Assembly (NCBI RefSeq): GCF_016756395.1 | Contig: NZ_AP018365.1 | Coordinates: 2,053,501-2,117,500, forward strand | Source of the DNA: Streptomyces sp. SN-593 | GTDB taxonomy: Bacteria; Actinomycetota; Actinomycetes; Streptomycetales; Streptomycetaceae | Direction of reading: 5' to 3' | DNA length: 64,000 nucleotides | In this document: positions 42,018 through 52,700 of the stretch, in pieces | How the letters are laid out: every line of letters starts with the position of its first letter | Numbering within the stretch: position 1 is the stretch's first letter | Program-made: the position numbers and the translations under genes | Notes under the pieces: generated by a model | The model's database searches: none | Seen by the model: only the letters and a program-made list of their open reading frames with translations | Told to the model about the DNA's origin: nothing

Positions 42018-45000
42018 TCATTCCCACGCAGCAGCGACGACTGGGGCCTGGCCGGCTCCTGTCGAGTGCTCGGGACTTTCGGGTGTGAGTGCGAGCTGGA
42101 GCAGGGCCTTCGGTGCCGAGCGGCGGATGAGCCTGCCACGCCCTGGGGGCAGCGGTTGGGCACGCTGGTCACCCAGGATCGGCCCCTCCCGGGGATCGCC
42201 GGACATGACCAGACCATCCGTACCCAGCTCCTGGAGCCTGCTGAGGACCGGTTCGGAGATCTGGCGGCGCGTCGTGCCACCGACCCGCCGGGCGATGATC
42301 ATGTGGAAGCCCAGTTCGCGAGCCTGCGGCAAATAGTCGAGCAGTGGCGCGAGCGGTGACTGGCGGCCGGCCGACACCAGGTCGAAGTCATCGACGACGA
42401 CATAGAGTTCGGGCCCCTGCCACCAGCTGCGGTCCCGCAGCTGCTGCACCGTCACGTCGGGCGGAGGCAGCCGCTCGGCGAGCTTGTCGGCGACGGCTTG
42501 GGCGAACGAGGCCGCGGTGCCCGCGTCGCCCGCGTACGCGCCCAGGTACTCCGGCGGGACGAGGCCGAGCAGGCCGCGCCGGAAGTCGAACAGGACGAAG
42601 CGCGCCTCGTACGGTGTGCGGCGGACCATCGCCCCGGAGATCCAGGTGCGCAGGAACTCGGTCTTGCCCGAGCCGGAGTCGCCGAAGACCAGGAAGTGCG
42701 GGTTGGCGGAGGTCAGGTCGAGATAGATCGGCCTGAGGTCGTGTTCGGCGATGCCGACGGGTACGCCTGCGGGTTCCTTCGCGGGCAGGTCGAGTTCGCT
42801 GACGGTCAGCCGTTCGGGCAGCATCCGCACCGCCGGAGCCACGGCGCCCTCCCAGCCCGCGGTGAGCTTGGCGAGCGCTTTCGCCTGGGCGTCGGCGAGT
42901 TCTTCGATGTCGGCGCGACCGTCCAGCCGCGGAAGCGCGACCTGGAACTGCGTGGCGGGCGGGGCCAGACCCCGACCAGGCGGTACCGCGCCGAACGACC
43001 GGGCGGCCCGCCGGTCCACCTCCGACTCGCCGGGGTCGTTCAGCCTCAGTTCCAATCGGCCGGGCACGGCGTCCCGCAGCGTGGTGCGGACGTCGCCCCA
43101 CCGGTTGGCGGTGACCACCAGGTGGACGCAGACGCCGAGGCCCCGGTTGGCGATGTCCAGCACCTCGGCCTCGACGTCCTCCAACTCGTTCCGGGTCGCG
43201 GCCCAGTTGTCGATGACGAGGAACAGGTCGGCGGTGCGCATCCGTGGAGGAAGACCGCGCGCGTCGCGGCGGCGGCGGAACTCGGCGGGCGAGTCGATGT
43301 CCATCCCCCGGAACTGCAGTTCCCGTTCGGCGATCACCTGGCGGACCTCGGCCAGAATACGGCGGGCCTGCGCCAGGTCGTGCCGGCCGGCGACCCCGCT
43401 GACGTGCGGGGCCTGCGCGAAGGGCAGCAGCGAGCCGCCGCCGAAGTCCAGGCAGGTGAACTGCGCCTCGTCGGGGGTGTGCGTGAGCATCGCCGACAGC
43501 ATCAGGCTGCGCAGCAGTGTGCTCTTGCCGGACTGGGGCGCGCCGATCACCATCAGGTTGCCGGTCCGCGCGAAGTCGGTCACCAGCGGCTCCTGGAGCT
43601 GCTGGGAGGGGATGTCGGACACGCCTACCGGGAAGCTCAGCCGGCCGCGTTCCGGCCACCACTCCCCGGCCAGTCCGACACCGGGACGGACGGCGCCCGG
43701 GCCGGTGAGGTCGTCCAGCGGCAGCGCGAGCGGCAGGGGGGGCAGCCAGACCTGGTGCACGGTCTGGCCGACGGTCTGCAACCGCTCGACGATGACCTGC
43801 ATCTCGGTGGGCCCGCCGACGACCGGCTGCACGATCTCCGGCTCTTCGTGGCGGGCGCTGCCGGCACCCGGACCGGGTGGCACCCGCAGGCCGAAGAGGG
43901 CCGGGGGGGCGGCCTCGGGGCTGCCGAACGCCTTGCCCGCCGACCGGTGCGGGCCGGAGACATGCGCGACGCGGAATCGCTCGTACACCGCGTCGGTGAC
44001 CTTGAGGTAGGCGGAACCGGGGACCGGCGGCAGGCGGTAGGCGTCCGGCGTGCCGATGACCACGCGGGACTCGGCGGCCGAGAACGTGCGCAGGCAGATG
44101 CGGTACGAGAGGTTCGCGTCCAGTCCGCGCAGCCGGCCCTCCTCCAGGCGTTGGGTGGCCAGCAGGAGGTGCATGCCCAGCGACCGGCCGACCCGGCCGA
44201 TCTGAACGAACAGCTCGATGAAGTCCGGTCGGCTGGACAGGAGTTCGCCGAACTCGTCGACGATGACCAACAGGTAGGGCAGCGGCGGCAGCGGACTGCC
44301 GTCGGGCCCGGTCCGGCCGGCCGCGCGGTGCATCTGGTAGTCACGGATGTTGTCGACGTTGCCGGCGTCACGCAGGATGCGCTGCCGCCGCTGCTGCTCG
44401 CCCACGAGGGCGTCGCGGACCCGCTCGACCAGCGCCAGGTCGTCGACGAGGTTGGTGATCATGCCCGCGGCGTGCGGCAGGTCTGCCAACCCGGCGAAGG
44501 TGGCACCGCCCTTGAAGTCGACCAGCACGAAGCTGAGCAGTTCCGGTGAGTGGGTGGCGGCCAGGCCGGTAACCAGTGTACGCAGCAGCTCGCTCTTGCC
44601 GGAGCCGGTGGCGCCCACGACGAGGCCGTGCGGACCCATACCGCCCTGTGCGGCCTCCTTGAGGTCGAGCAGCAGCGGCTGTCCATCGGCGTCGAAGCCG
44701 AGGGGCATGCGCAGCACGCCCTCGTCGCCCTCGCCGACCCACAGCGACCGCGGGTCGAACTCGTCGATGTCGCCGATGCCCAGCATCCGCGGCAGGGAGG
44801 TCACCTGGTTCAGGACCTCCTTGCCCTCCACCGACAGCCGCAGCGGCGACAGTTCGCGGGCGATCGCCTCGCACAGCGCGACCTCGGGCCACTCGGCGAG
44901 CACATCGCTGACCTCCGGACGCGACGGTGCGCCCCGCTCCACGGGACGGACGTCCAGCGAGAGTGCGCCCTCGCCGTCGACGCGCACCCTGACGTCGGCG

Positions 45001-46091
45001 CGGCTCGGCTCGTCCCGCTCCCGGTCGACGACACACAGGACGGTGATGCCGCTCTGCGGGCCCGCCGCGGCGAGCAGTTCCGCCACGGTCTGAGAACGGG
45101 CCCAGCCCGCGCGCGGGTCATAGCCGTCAAGAACCACGACCAACCGGCGTCTGGTGTCCGGCGCGTCGCGATCCATGATGCCGCGCCGTACGGCCGGCTG
45201 CTCGGCGAACCGGTCCAGCCAGATCCGGAGGTGGTCGGCGACTCCGTCGAACTCCTCGGTGACCAGGGGGACGACGCCCGCCTCCCCCGAGGCGTCCGGT
45301 TCGTGGGCGTGCGGCAGCCACTTGGCCCATCCCCACGACGTGGCGTCGCCGACGACCGCCAGGCCCACGTCATCGGGTGCGTGCAGCACCGCGACCTGGC
45401 ACACCACGGCCCTCGCGACGCCGCGGGCCACGTCGGACGGGCCGAGCACACTGACGACACCACCGCGCGACAGGTCCACGGTCGCGGGCTGGCTGCCGAC
45501 GGTCGACGCGGACTCCACCAGCCGGTCGGCCGCGGCCTTGGCCCGTGCGTCGTACTCCACCGTCGGATCGTTGCGGGTGGCCATCCGGATCGGAGTGGCC
45601 AGGGGGGCGGTGCCGACGCCGACGCAGACGACGAGGAAGTCCGCATCGGTGGCGCGCCGCTCCCACACCCGGCGGCGGCGGGTGGCGATCGCCCACAACC
45701 GGTACGGCGACGGGTAGGCCCAGGCCGCCACGACCCGCTGGCTCTCGGCCACCTGACGGGCGGCACGGCGCACTTCCACCAGGTGCGCGAGGTAGCGGTC
45801 GCGGGCCCTCAGCTTGTCCCGGCGAGCGGTGCGGCGCAGCTGCATCCGGATGCCGACGGTCGTGCCGACGGAGACGACGACGAAGCAGATGCCGAGCAGG
45901 ATCAGCATCTTTCGGCCGCCGGCCATCAGATAGGCGGCCATGCTCAAGCTGGTCATCAGCGGCATCAGCAGCATCAGCCAGTTGTTCGCGTCCCGTCCGA
46001 CGGGCTGCGGTGGTGCCGCCAGGACCACGGGTTCCATGGGCAGTTGGGGCGGCAGGACCCGGGCGGGCCGGTGGAAAACGATACGGGACAT
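42018..46091 (-). CDS. eccC: type VII secretion ATPase EccC (second copy)
   Basis: 1357 aa from the ATG at 46091 (weak Shine-Dalgarno). Residues about 38-85 hold two membrane helices (NWLMLLMPLMTSLSMAAYL and MLILLGICFVVVSVG). Three FtsK/SpoIIIE ATPase domains follow, with Walker A motifs GATGSGKSE (Lys499), GAPQSGKST (Lys856) and GDSGSGKTE (Lys1143). Walker B of domain 1 is LLVIVDEFGELL. The N-terminus MSRIVFHRPARVLPP fits EccC. It is clearly diverged from the copy at 10103, so it is not a recent duplicate. Since only one eccB and eccD are visible, it may share that pore or have partners outside the window. It is in line with the giant gene and YbaB gene upstream, so it is a good candidate for their dedicated motor. 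Confidence 0.92.
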   Translation of the reverse strand: MSRIVFHRPARVLPPQLPMEPVVLAAPPQPVGRDANNWLMLLMPLMTSLSMAAYLMAGGRKMLILLGICFVVVSVGTTVGIRMQLRRTARRDKLRARDRYLAHLVEVRRAARQVAESQRVVAAWAYPSPYRLWAIATRRRRVWERRATDADFLVVCVGVGTAPLATPIRMATRNDPTVEYDARAKAAADRLVESASTVGSQPATVDLSRGGVVSVLGPSDVARGVARAVVCQVAVLHAPDDVGLAVVGDATSWGWAKWLPHAHEPDASGEAGVVPLVTEEFDGVADHLRIWLDRFAEQPAVRRGIMDRDAPDTRRRLVVVLDGYDPRAGWARSQTVAELLAAAGPQSGITVLCVVDRERDEPSRADVRVRVDGEGALSLDVRPVERGAPSRPEVSDVLAEWPEVALCEAIARELSPLRLSVEGKEVLNQVTSLPRMLGIGDIDEFDPRSLWVGEGDEGVLRMPLGFDADGQPLLLDLKEAAQGGMGPHGLVVGATGSGKSELLRTLVTGLAATHSPELLSFVLVDFKGGATFAGLADLPHAAGMITNLVDDLALVERVRDALVGEQQRRQRILRDAGNVDNIRDYQMHRAAGRTGPDGSPLPPLPYLLVIVDEFGELLSSRPDFIELFVQIGRVGRSLGMHLLLATQRLEEGRLRGLDANLSYRICLRTFSAAESRVVIGTPDAYRLPPVPGSAYLKVTDAVYERFRVAHVSGPHRSAGKAFGSPEAAPPALFGLRVPPGPGAGSARHEEPEIVQPVVGGPTEMQVIVERLQTVGQTVHQVWLPPLPLALPLDDLTGPGAVRPGVGLAGEWWPERGRLSFPVGVSDIPSQQLQEPLVTDFARTGNLMVIGAPQSGKSTLLRSLMLSAMLTHTPDEAQFTCLDFGGGSLLPFAQAPHVSGVAGRHDLAQARRILAEVRQVIAERELQFRGMDIDSPAEFRRRRDARGLPPRMRTADLFLVIDNWAATRNELEDVEAEVLDIANRGLGVCVHLVVTANRWGDVRTTLRDAVPGRLELRLNDPGESEVDRRAARSFGAVPPGRGLAPPATQFQVALPRLDGRADIEELADAQAKALAKLTAGWEGAVAPAVRMLPERLTVSELDLPAKEPAGVPVGIAEHDLRPIYLDLTSANPHFLVFGDSGSGKTEFLRTWISGAMVRRTPYEARFVLFDFRRGLLGLVPPEYLGAYAGDAGTAASFAQAVADKLAERLPPPDVTVQQLRDRSWWQGPELYVVVDDFDLVSAGRQSPLAPLLDYLPQARELGFHMIIARRVGGTTRRQISEPVLSRLQELGTDGLVMSGDPREGPILGDQRAQPLPPGRGRLIRRSAPKALLQLALTPESPEHSTGAGQAPVVAAAWE

Positions 46092-46238
46092 CAGCGATTT
46101 TCGTCCGTCACGGTGGCCGCAGAGGAGCGGTTACCGGCCTCTGCCGACCATGGAGTTCCCTCACCGTAGGAGTCGGTGTCCCGCGGTGAACAGCCCCCGT
46201 TCCTGCACCGGGGGACGTTCCCTATCGGGGACATCCGC

Positions 46239-46736
46239 TCAGCGCGCGCTGTCCGCACCCGTGCCGCCCCGCCCGCTCGGCCTGCCGTGTCCGTTCGGGC
46301 CTGGCACACCCGGCGGCAGCGGAAGACCGTCGAGGGGCGACGGCCGGCTGCCGGGGCGGCGGGCGGGCGTGATCGGCGCGACCCGTCCGGTGGGCAGCCG
46401 GGCGCCGTGCAACTGGTCGACGATCTCGGCGAGACCGCCGGTCAGCTCGTTCATCCGCTCGGCGCGCTGGGCCGCCATGGCCTCGTTGGCGGCGTCTACT
46501 GCTTCGATGACCAGCTCCGACAGCGTCTGCGGCGCCTGCGGGTCGATCACCGAGGGGTCGATGTCCAGTGCGACGATCCGGCCCCGGCCGGACACGGTGG
46601 CGCGCACCAGTCCGCCGCCGCCGTGGCCGGTGGCCTCCGTGGTGGCCAACTCCGACTGGGCACCCGTGACGCTGTCACGTATGCGCTGGGCGCGGCGGGC
46701 CAGGACGGCGAAGTCGTCTGACGGGTTGTCGGACAC
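46239..46736 (-). CDS. YbaB/EbfC-family protein (copy 2)
   Basis: 165 aa from a GTG at 46736, five bases after GAGGAGAGG; an upstream ATG at 46787 would overlap the giant gene's stop and lacks a ribosome site. The core matches YbaB/EbfC: coiled helix (AVLARRAQRIRDSVTGAQSE), strand pair (LVRATVSGRGRIVALDIDPSV), helix (LSELVIEAVDAANEAMAAQ). A Pro/Gly/Arg-rich tail of ~45 residues follows. It sits 47 bases after the giant gene and 147 before eccC2, all on the minus strand. A second such protein ends the plus-strand operon, so each type VII half has one. Confidence 0.75.
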   Translation of the reverse strand: MSDNPSDDFAVLARRAQRIRDSVTGAQSELATTEATGHGGGGLVRATVSGRGRIVALDIDPSVIDPQAPQTLSELVIEAVDAANEAMAAQRAERMNELTGGLAEIVDQLHGARLPTGRVAPITPARRPGSRPSPLDGLPLPPGVPGPNGHGRPSGRGGTGADSAR

Positions 46737-46783
46737 GATGGCCTCTCCTCGTTCGTGTGGTGCGTCGCGGTGGTTCGTTCCGA

Positions 46784-49700
46784 TCACCGGGGGCCGCCCA
46801 CAGGGGGGCAGATCTCGATCGGTCGCATGTCGGCCACGATGACGTTGACTCGGTGCCTCAGCGTCTCCGCCACTGTACGGGCGACGATCACCGCCACCGT
46901 GAGCTGCGCCGGGTCCGCGACGCCGATGTCCAGGGCGACCCTAGAGGGGTGCAGGCCCTCGGCCTGCCAGCGGGCCTCGATCTCCGTGGCCACGCGTGCT
47001 CCGTACCGGGCGGCGCCCGCCTCGACCTCGGCCGTATCGCCCCGTTCGAGCCCGCTGCGCAGCCCGTCCAGTTCCGCCGCCGACGGACCGCCCGACAGCC
47101 CGCCCAGATCGAAGCGGAACGGGACGAGGCGCGGCGAGACCAGCAGTGACCGTACGCCCTCGGGCACGACGGGCACGGTCGGCGACGGTTCGGCCACGGG
47201 CGCCGTACCGGCACGGACCGGTCCGGGGTCCGCCACCCCGGGCCGGGCCTGGACGGCCGGCCCGGCAGGCGCCGTCCGTTCGGTCCGTGCGGCCTCCGCC
47301 GGGGCCTTGACTGACGCCACGTCGGACGCCACCGCGGTGACGGCTCCCACCGGCACCACGTCGAGGTTCAGACCACCCAGCACCGGACGGGCGGGCGGTG
47401 TCCTCGGCACGGGCGCCGGTGCCGGTACCTGTACGGGTGCGGGCTCGGCGCGGCGCGCCGGTACGGCGAGGGGCACGGCCCGGGGCGCGGCTTCGGCTTC
47501 GGCTTCGGCTTCGGGCGCGGGTACGGCTTCGGCCTCGGGCTGCCCCGCGACTGCGGGCACCGGCAGATCACCGTCAACCGGCACGGGCACGGCCTCGGCT
47601 ACGGGCGCGGGCACCGGCTCCACCACAGGAGCGGGCGCCGCCAGGCGCGCAGCCGCAGGCTCAGCCAGCTGCTCACCCACCACGTCAGCCGCAGCCTGGG
47701 CTACCTGAGGTCCGTCTGCGACCACTTCCGCAGCAGCGACATTGGGGACCGGTGGCGCCGGAGCCACCACAGCGGCGGCGTCCGGCGCCGCGGCCCCAGG
47801 CACCGGCATCGGCACCGGCACCGGCACTGCGGGCACCGCAGCCGCTCGAAAGAGTGCCCGGTTCCGTCCGACCAGGTCGGCGACGGGTTCGCCGTCGGGC
47901 CCGAGCGGGAGCATGGCGACGAGTCCGTCCGGCACGTCGACGGTGAGCTGGCGCGCGGGCCGGTGCGCCGGCGAGATGACGACCCGCACGTCGAAGCGGT
48001 AGTAACGGAATCCGCGGTTGCTCTCCTTGTTGTTCTCCTCCGTCTGCCCGAGGGCCGCCGAGTCCTTCTCCGCGTTGGCGGAGAACCGGTCGATCGGTAT
48101 GCGGCCGAGCATGGCGTTGTCACCCACGCCGCCGCCGCCCTCCGGACCGATGCCCAGGAACCAGCCGCGCTCGCGCGTTACCTGTCCCTCCGTCTTCTCA
48201 TCCACCTGCTGGTAGTGCCGAGCCTTGTGGCGTACGTCGGCGGCCGAAGGGGCGTACTCGACGCCGCCGGACAGTTCGAAGCCGACGGTGACCTCGCGAT
48301 CGCCCGCCTTGACCGTGTAGCGGTGGCCGAGGAGCTCGGCGATGCGCGGCCGAATCATCGAGTGGCTGGTGCGGTGCAGGTAGCCGAGGCCCCCGGTGGT
48401 GGAGAAGTCGAGGCCCGGGACGTCCCAGGGGGCACCCACGTCGAGCCTGGTCTCCCGAACGGCGCCCACCGCTGCGACCTTCGCCCACCGCTGGACGGCT
48501 GCAGCGGCGGACACGTCCCACGGATGGAGGTTTTCCAGCAGGTCATCGCTGAGCGCCGGCGGCGGGACAGCGTCACGCCACTGCGACGACCGCCCGTACT
48601 GCCGGGAGAACACCGGAACAGCGGGGTCGGCTGCGGCTTGCGGTGCGTCGACGGTGAGGTAGCGCGGCGCAAGCAGCCGGATGCGCCCGGGAACCTCCTG
48701 ACCGGCTCCGTCGTCGTGCCACACCCAGGGCCGCAAGGTGTGCCAGAAGGCGGTGAGTTCGTCCTCGCGGCCGAAGGCCCCGGCAATGGCTCCCGCTGCC
48801 AGTTCGACGACGCGAGCCGGGAAACCCACGACCTTGGCGTAGGAGGGCAGTTCCCTGGTCTCACCGATCTCGACCCGGAAACGGACGTTGTGCTCGAACT
48901 CGACCGCCCCGCCCCTGGTGTTGGCCCGGTGGATGACGACCGTCTCCCGCGCGTTCTCCGATCCCCGGCTAAAGGACGCGGACCAGCCGGCGGACGCGTC
49001 CAGACCGCCGTGCGCCTGTTGGTCGCTCTCTTCGGTGTGCTCGCCGCCCCGGCTCGTGACGACCGATCCGAAGCCCGCTTGGTGCTTAGCCTCCCGGCCC
49101 TCCTTCTGCTCGTCGGCGGACTCACCCCGCAAGGTCAGATCGACATCGTCACGGAAGCGTTGGCTGTCAGCGGCGTCGACCTCCTCGATCCTGACGTTGA
49201 CATACAGGTAACGCGTTCCGCCGGCGAAGAAGCTGACCGGAATCCACGTCCACACACCGGTGTCAAACAGCGCGCCACTGTGGGACTTCAACGCGTCGGG
49301 CCGGAATAGGGCGCGCAGTGCCCGCGAGACGGGCTCGAACGTGTCGGCCGCACCGCCGTCGGCCGCGGTGCGGGGAAGCAGACCACGTGCGCGCAGCCGC
49401 TGCCGCACGGCGTCGAGTACATCCGCCTGGAGCCGTTCGACGAAGACGGAAGTGACAGGGATACGGCCGGCCGCGTAACCGCGGGCCTGCGCGGCAGCGG
49501 GCGCAGCGGGCGCAGCGGCAACATCCGCAGGCAGCACGACAGAAGGCACCCCGGCAACATCCGCGGGGTCGGCCCGACCGACAGCGGGTGCGGGGCCGCC
49601 CGGCACGGCGGCGGCAACAGGTGCGGCCGCCGCATTCGGGGTGATGTCCTCCAGCAGGCGCTCGGGGACGAGAACGTCCAGCGCCCCGCTCACCCGCACG

Positions 49701-52700
49701 TACTTGGTCAGCGACTCCGTCTTGCGGCCCTTGCGCCGGACCATGGTGACGGTGAAGACGGGATCCGTCCCGTGGAGGGAAGGCGCACCGCCGTAAGTGG
49801 CTCGACTGATGTCGATGGCGCCCTCGGAGACGTCGTGGGAGGAGGACCGTTCGTACTCGTACTGGCTGTTGAGGAAGAACGCGACCCGCCCGCCCGGTAC
49901 CTGTGCGCCATCGGTGGCGTGGGTGGGGACCTCGCCGTCGGGGCCCGCCTGCGGGTCGACGATCTCCGCGTCGCCGCCCTGGTCGGAGCCGAGCCGGAAC
50001 TGCGGGCCGGCTTCGGCCCGCATACCGCCGGTGATGGCAGTGTGGCGCTTGCGGACGTGCCGTTTCACGGACTGGGCGTACTGCTCGATCTCGACCTCGC
50101 CGGGCTCCTCCGCAAGACGCCGGGGTTCGAGGGCGTGGACACGCAGCACCATGACGTTCTTCCAGCCGTCGTGCTCCGGCAACTCCACGTCCCGGCCCCA
50201 GCCGTCCGTCATGTGGCCGAAGAACGCCGCGAGTTCGTCCGGGCCGGTGGCGTTGAGGATCTGTCGGGGCAGCCACGCGATGCCCTCATCCATCGTGCCC
50301 TCGATGCCGTTCAGCTCGGCGTACACGTCCGCCGCGGCCCTGGTCAGCCCCGGCATGGCCTGGAAGGCCGGATAGAGCCCGGACACACCGCCGCTGAGAT
50401 CGAACCGGCGGTCCCCGGGAAGGGCGCCGACCACAGTCGTCTCACCGGTGTGGGCGATCTCCTCCGCGGTGGGCGGCGTCCCGGGTACGTGTTCGTCCGG
50501 TATGACGACCTGGGCGACCAGGCTGCCGTCCTGATGCACGTACCACGTCTCGGCGGGGCCACCGGCCAGCGGCTGCAGGGTCAACTCGTAGACGACGTTG
50601 TACACGTGCTCGTGCACGGTGCCGTCGGTCTCGGTGCGGCGGTACGCCTTCGCGACGGTTTCGAAGGAGTCGCCCGTGCCGCGCCCGTACCTGCCGAAGA
50701 GCCGGAAGCCGCCGACTTGCAGGCGCGCGAGGAAACCGAGGTCCAGGCGTACGCCGCCGCCACCGCCCAAGGTCACCGACCACTTGCTGCTCCGGCTCCC
50801 TGTCACCACCTCGGCGAAGGCGGCACGGGCGTTGACCTTCGCTGAGTGGAAGCGGTAGTCGAGGTGCTCGGTCAAGTGGGCGCGCACGCCCAGTTCGTAG
50901 CGGCGCCCGGCGTATTTCACCTCCTGCTTGACGCCCGACAGAACGGCGGGGAAGTTGCCCTCCAGGGCGGGCCTGCCGAAGGCGGTGCTGAGCTTGCTGT
51001 CGGCGCCGGCCCGGCCGCGGGCGGGTCGGTGCAGTCGGGTGATCTGGTTGAACGCCCGGTACAGCATGTTGCCGGGGGGCCTGGACAGCTCCTCCAGCCG
51101 GGCACGGAAGTGGTCCTCGACGAGTTCCGCTCCTGGCAGCGCCGTCCCTACCGCGAAGCCGACGCCGTTGCGCGCGGCCAGCCATACCGTTTCCTTCGCG
51201 TGCGGTACATAGCGGTGGCGGGGGTCCAGGACAGCCGGGCGCACGGGGTCACGCCTCTTGGGTAGACCGGAAGCGGAGAGCAGGGCCCGCACATACGGCT
51301 GGGCCGCCACCGGGACCGGCCACGCCACCGGCCCGGCCGCGTCGTGTCCCTGCGCCGCAGCAGCACCTGCCAGAACGTCGCGCACGTAGGGGGAGGCGAC
51401 ATGCCCGAGCACGCTCGTTTCGAAGTCCTCGGCCCCCCTTCCGTCGCGCCACGGAATCGCGAGCTCCGCCTCGGTGCTCGACGTCACAGTGCCGAGTGTG
51501 GGATGGGTCCGCGAGGGCCACTCCACCTCGACCCGCAACCGCGTGCGGTAACGCGCTTGGTCCTCAGTGGTGTTGATGATCGCGTGGCCGAACGCCTGCG
51601 AGGACAGCGCGTGGCCCCATCCGCGTGCTGCCGCCCACGTGACACCGGCCAGCGGGGCGATGCCCTTCGCCTGGGGATCCGCGCCCAAGCTCGGCGCTAC
51701 GACACCTGCGGCGTTGACTCCGGCGACCACGGACAAGCCGCTTTCGCCACCGCGACCGGACGTCGCGGCCAACCCGGCCCCCAGGTCCTCTCGCACGGCG
51801 ACGTCCGGCGCCACCTGGAGGAACTGGGCGCTGTCCACGGTCACCCGTACCCGGATGGGACCGAAGAACGCCTTGAGGAACGGACCTCGGCTCCGGATAC
51901 CGGCGCTGGTGTCGCCGCTCGTCAACTGCCAGTGTGCACGGTTGCGTGAGGTCTTCTCGTTGAGTGTCCTCTGCGTCTGCTCGACGACCTTCCGTGCCTG
52001 CTCGGCCTCGACGCGGCCATGAACGCGCAGTTCGCGTTGGAGGTCGGCCACGATCGGGGTCATGTCGATGGCGTGCAGGACCTCACCCGCACGGCGGAAC
52101 CGCTGGTGCGTGCGCCCCTGATCGCCCGGCTCGCGGTTCCGCAGCGGCGCCGGGGCCGGCCCCGGCGCCGGCTCGGTGCTCCCGGACAGCTCGGCGGGGA
52201 AGCGCAAGGTCAGCCCCCGCGCCACGACCGGCGCCCCGGCCACGGGCGCGAGTTCGTCGCCGTCGACGAACACCCGCATCCGCAGGCCGACGGTGAAGTC
52301 GTTGGTCTCGCCGACGAACAGCTTGCGGCCGCTGACGACGTTGCGCCGGGCGCCGGCGGTCTTGACCCGGCCGAACGAACCCATGACCTGCGGAAGGCCG
52401 AGCACCGCCACGCTCGCCGCGGACGACGCGACATTGATGGCGGTAAAGAGCACCAGGTCTGCCGCGTTCTCGCGGGCAGAAGCCCGCACGTGTCCGGCGG
52501 ACGTGGAGTTGAACGACACGTTGTACGCGCGGACCGGTCCGTCGTCCGCCGTGCGCGCCGGGACCGCCGACGCCCCGTCCAGCACCGGACGCAGCCACAC
52601 CAGTCTGCCGTCGGCCACGAAGAGCCGGCCGCGCAGCAGGATGTCGTGCCATGCCTTGGTCGGATCGTTCGCTCCGCCCGGACGGGTGCCTCGCTCGGTG

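Noticed and set aside
41519-42280. 253-codon minus-strand frame after eccC2
   Set aside because: It starts inside eccC2 in another frame and has no family signal.
42018-46091. Recent duplication or assembly duplicate of eccC
   Set aside because: The two EccC proteins differ in the N-terminus, membrane segments and all three Walker A surroundings, so they are old paralogues.
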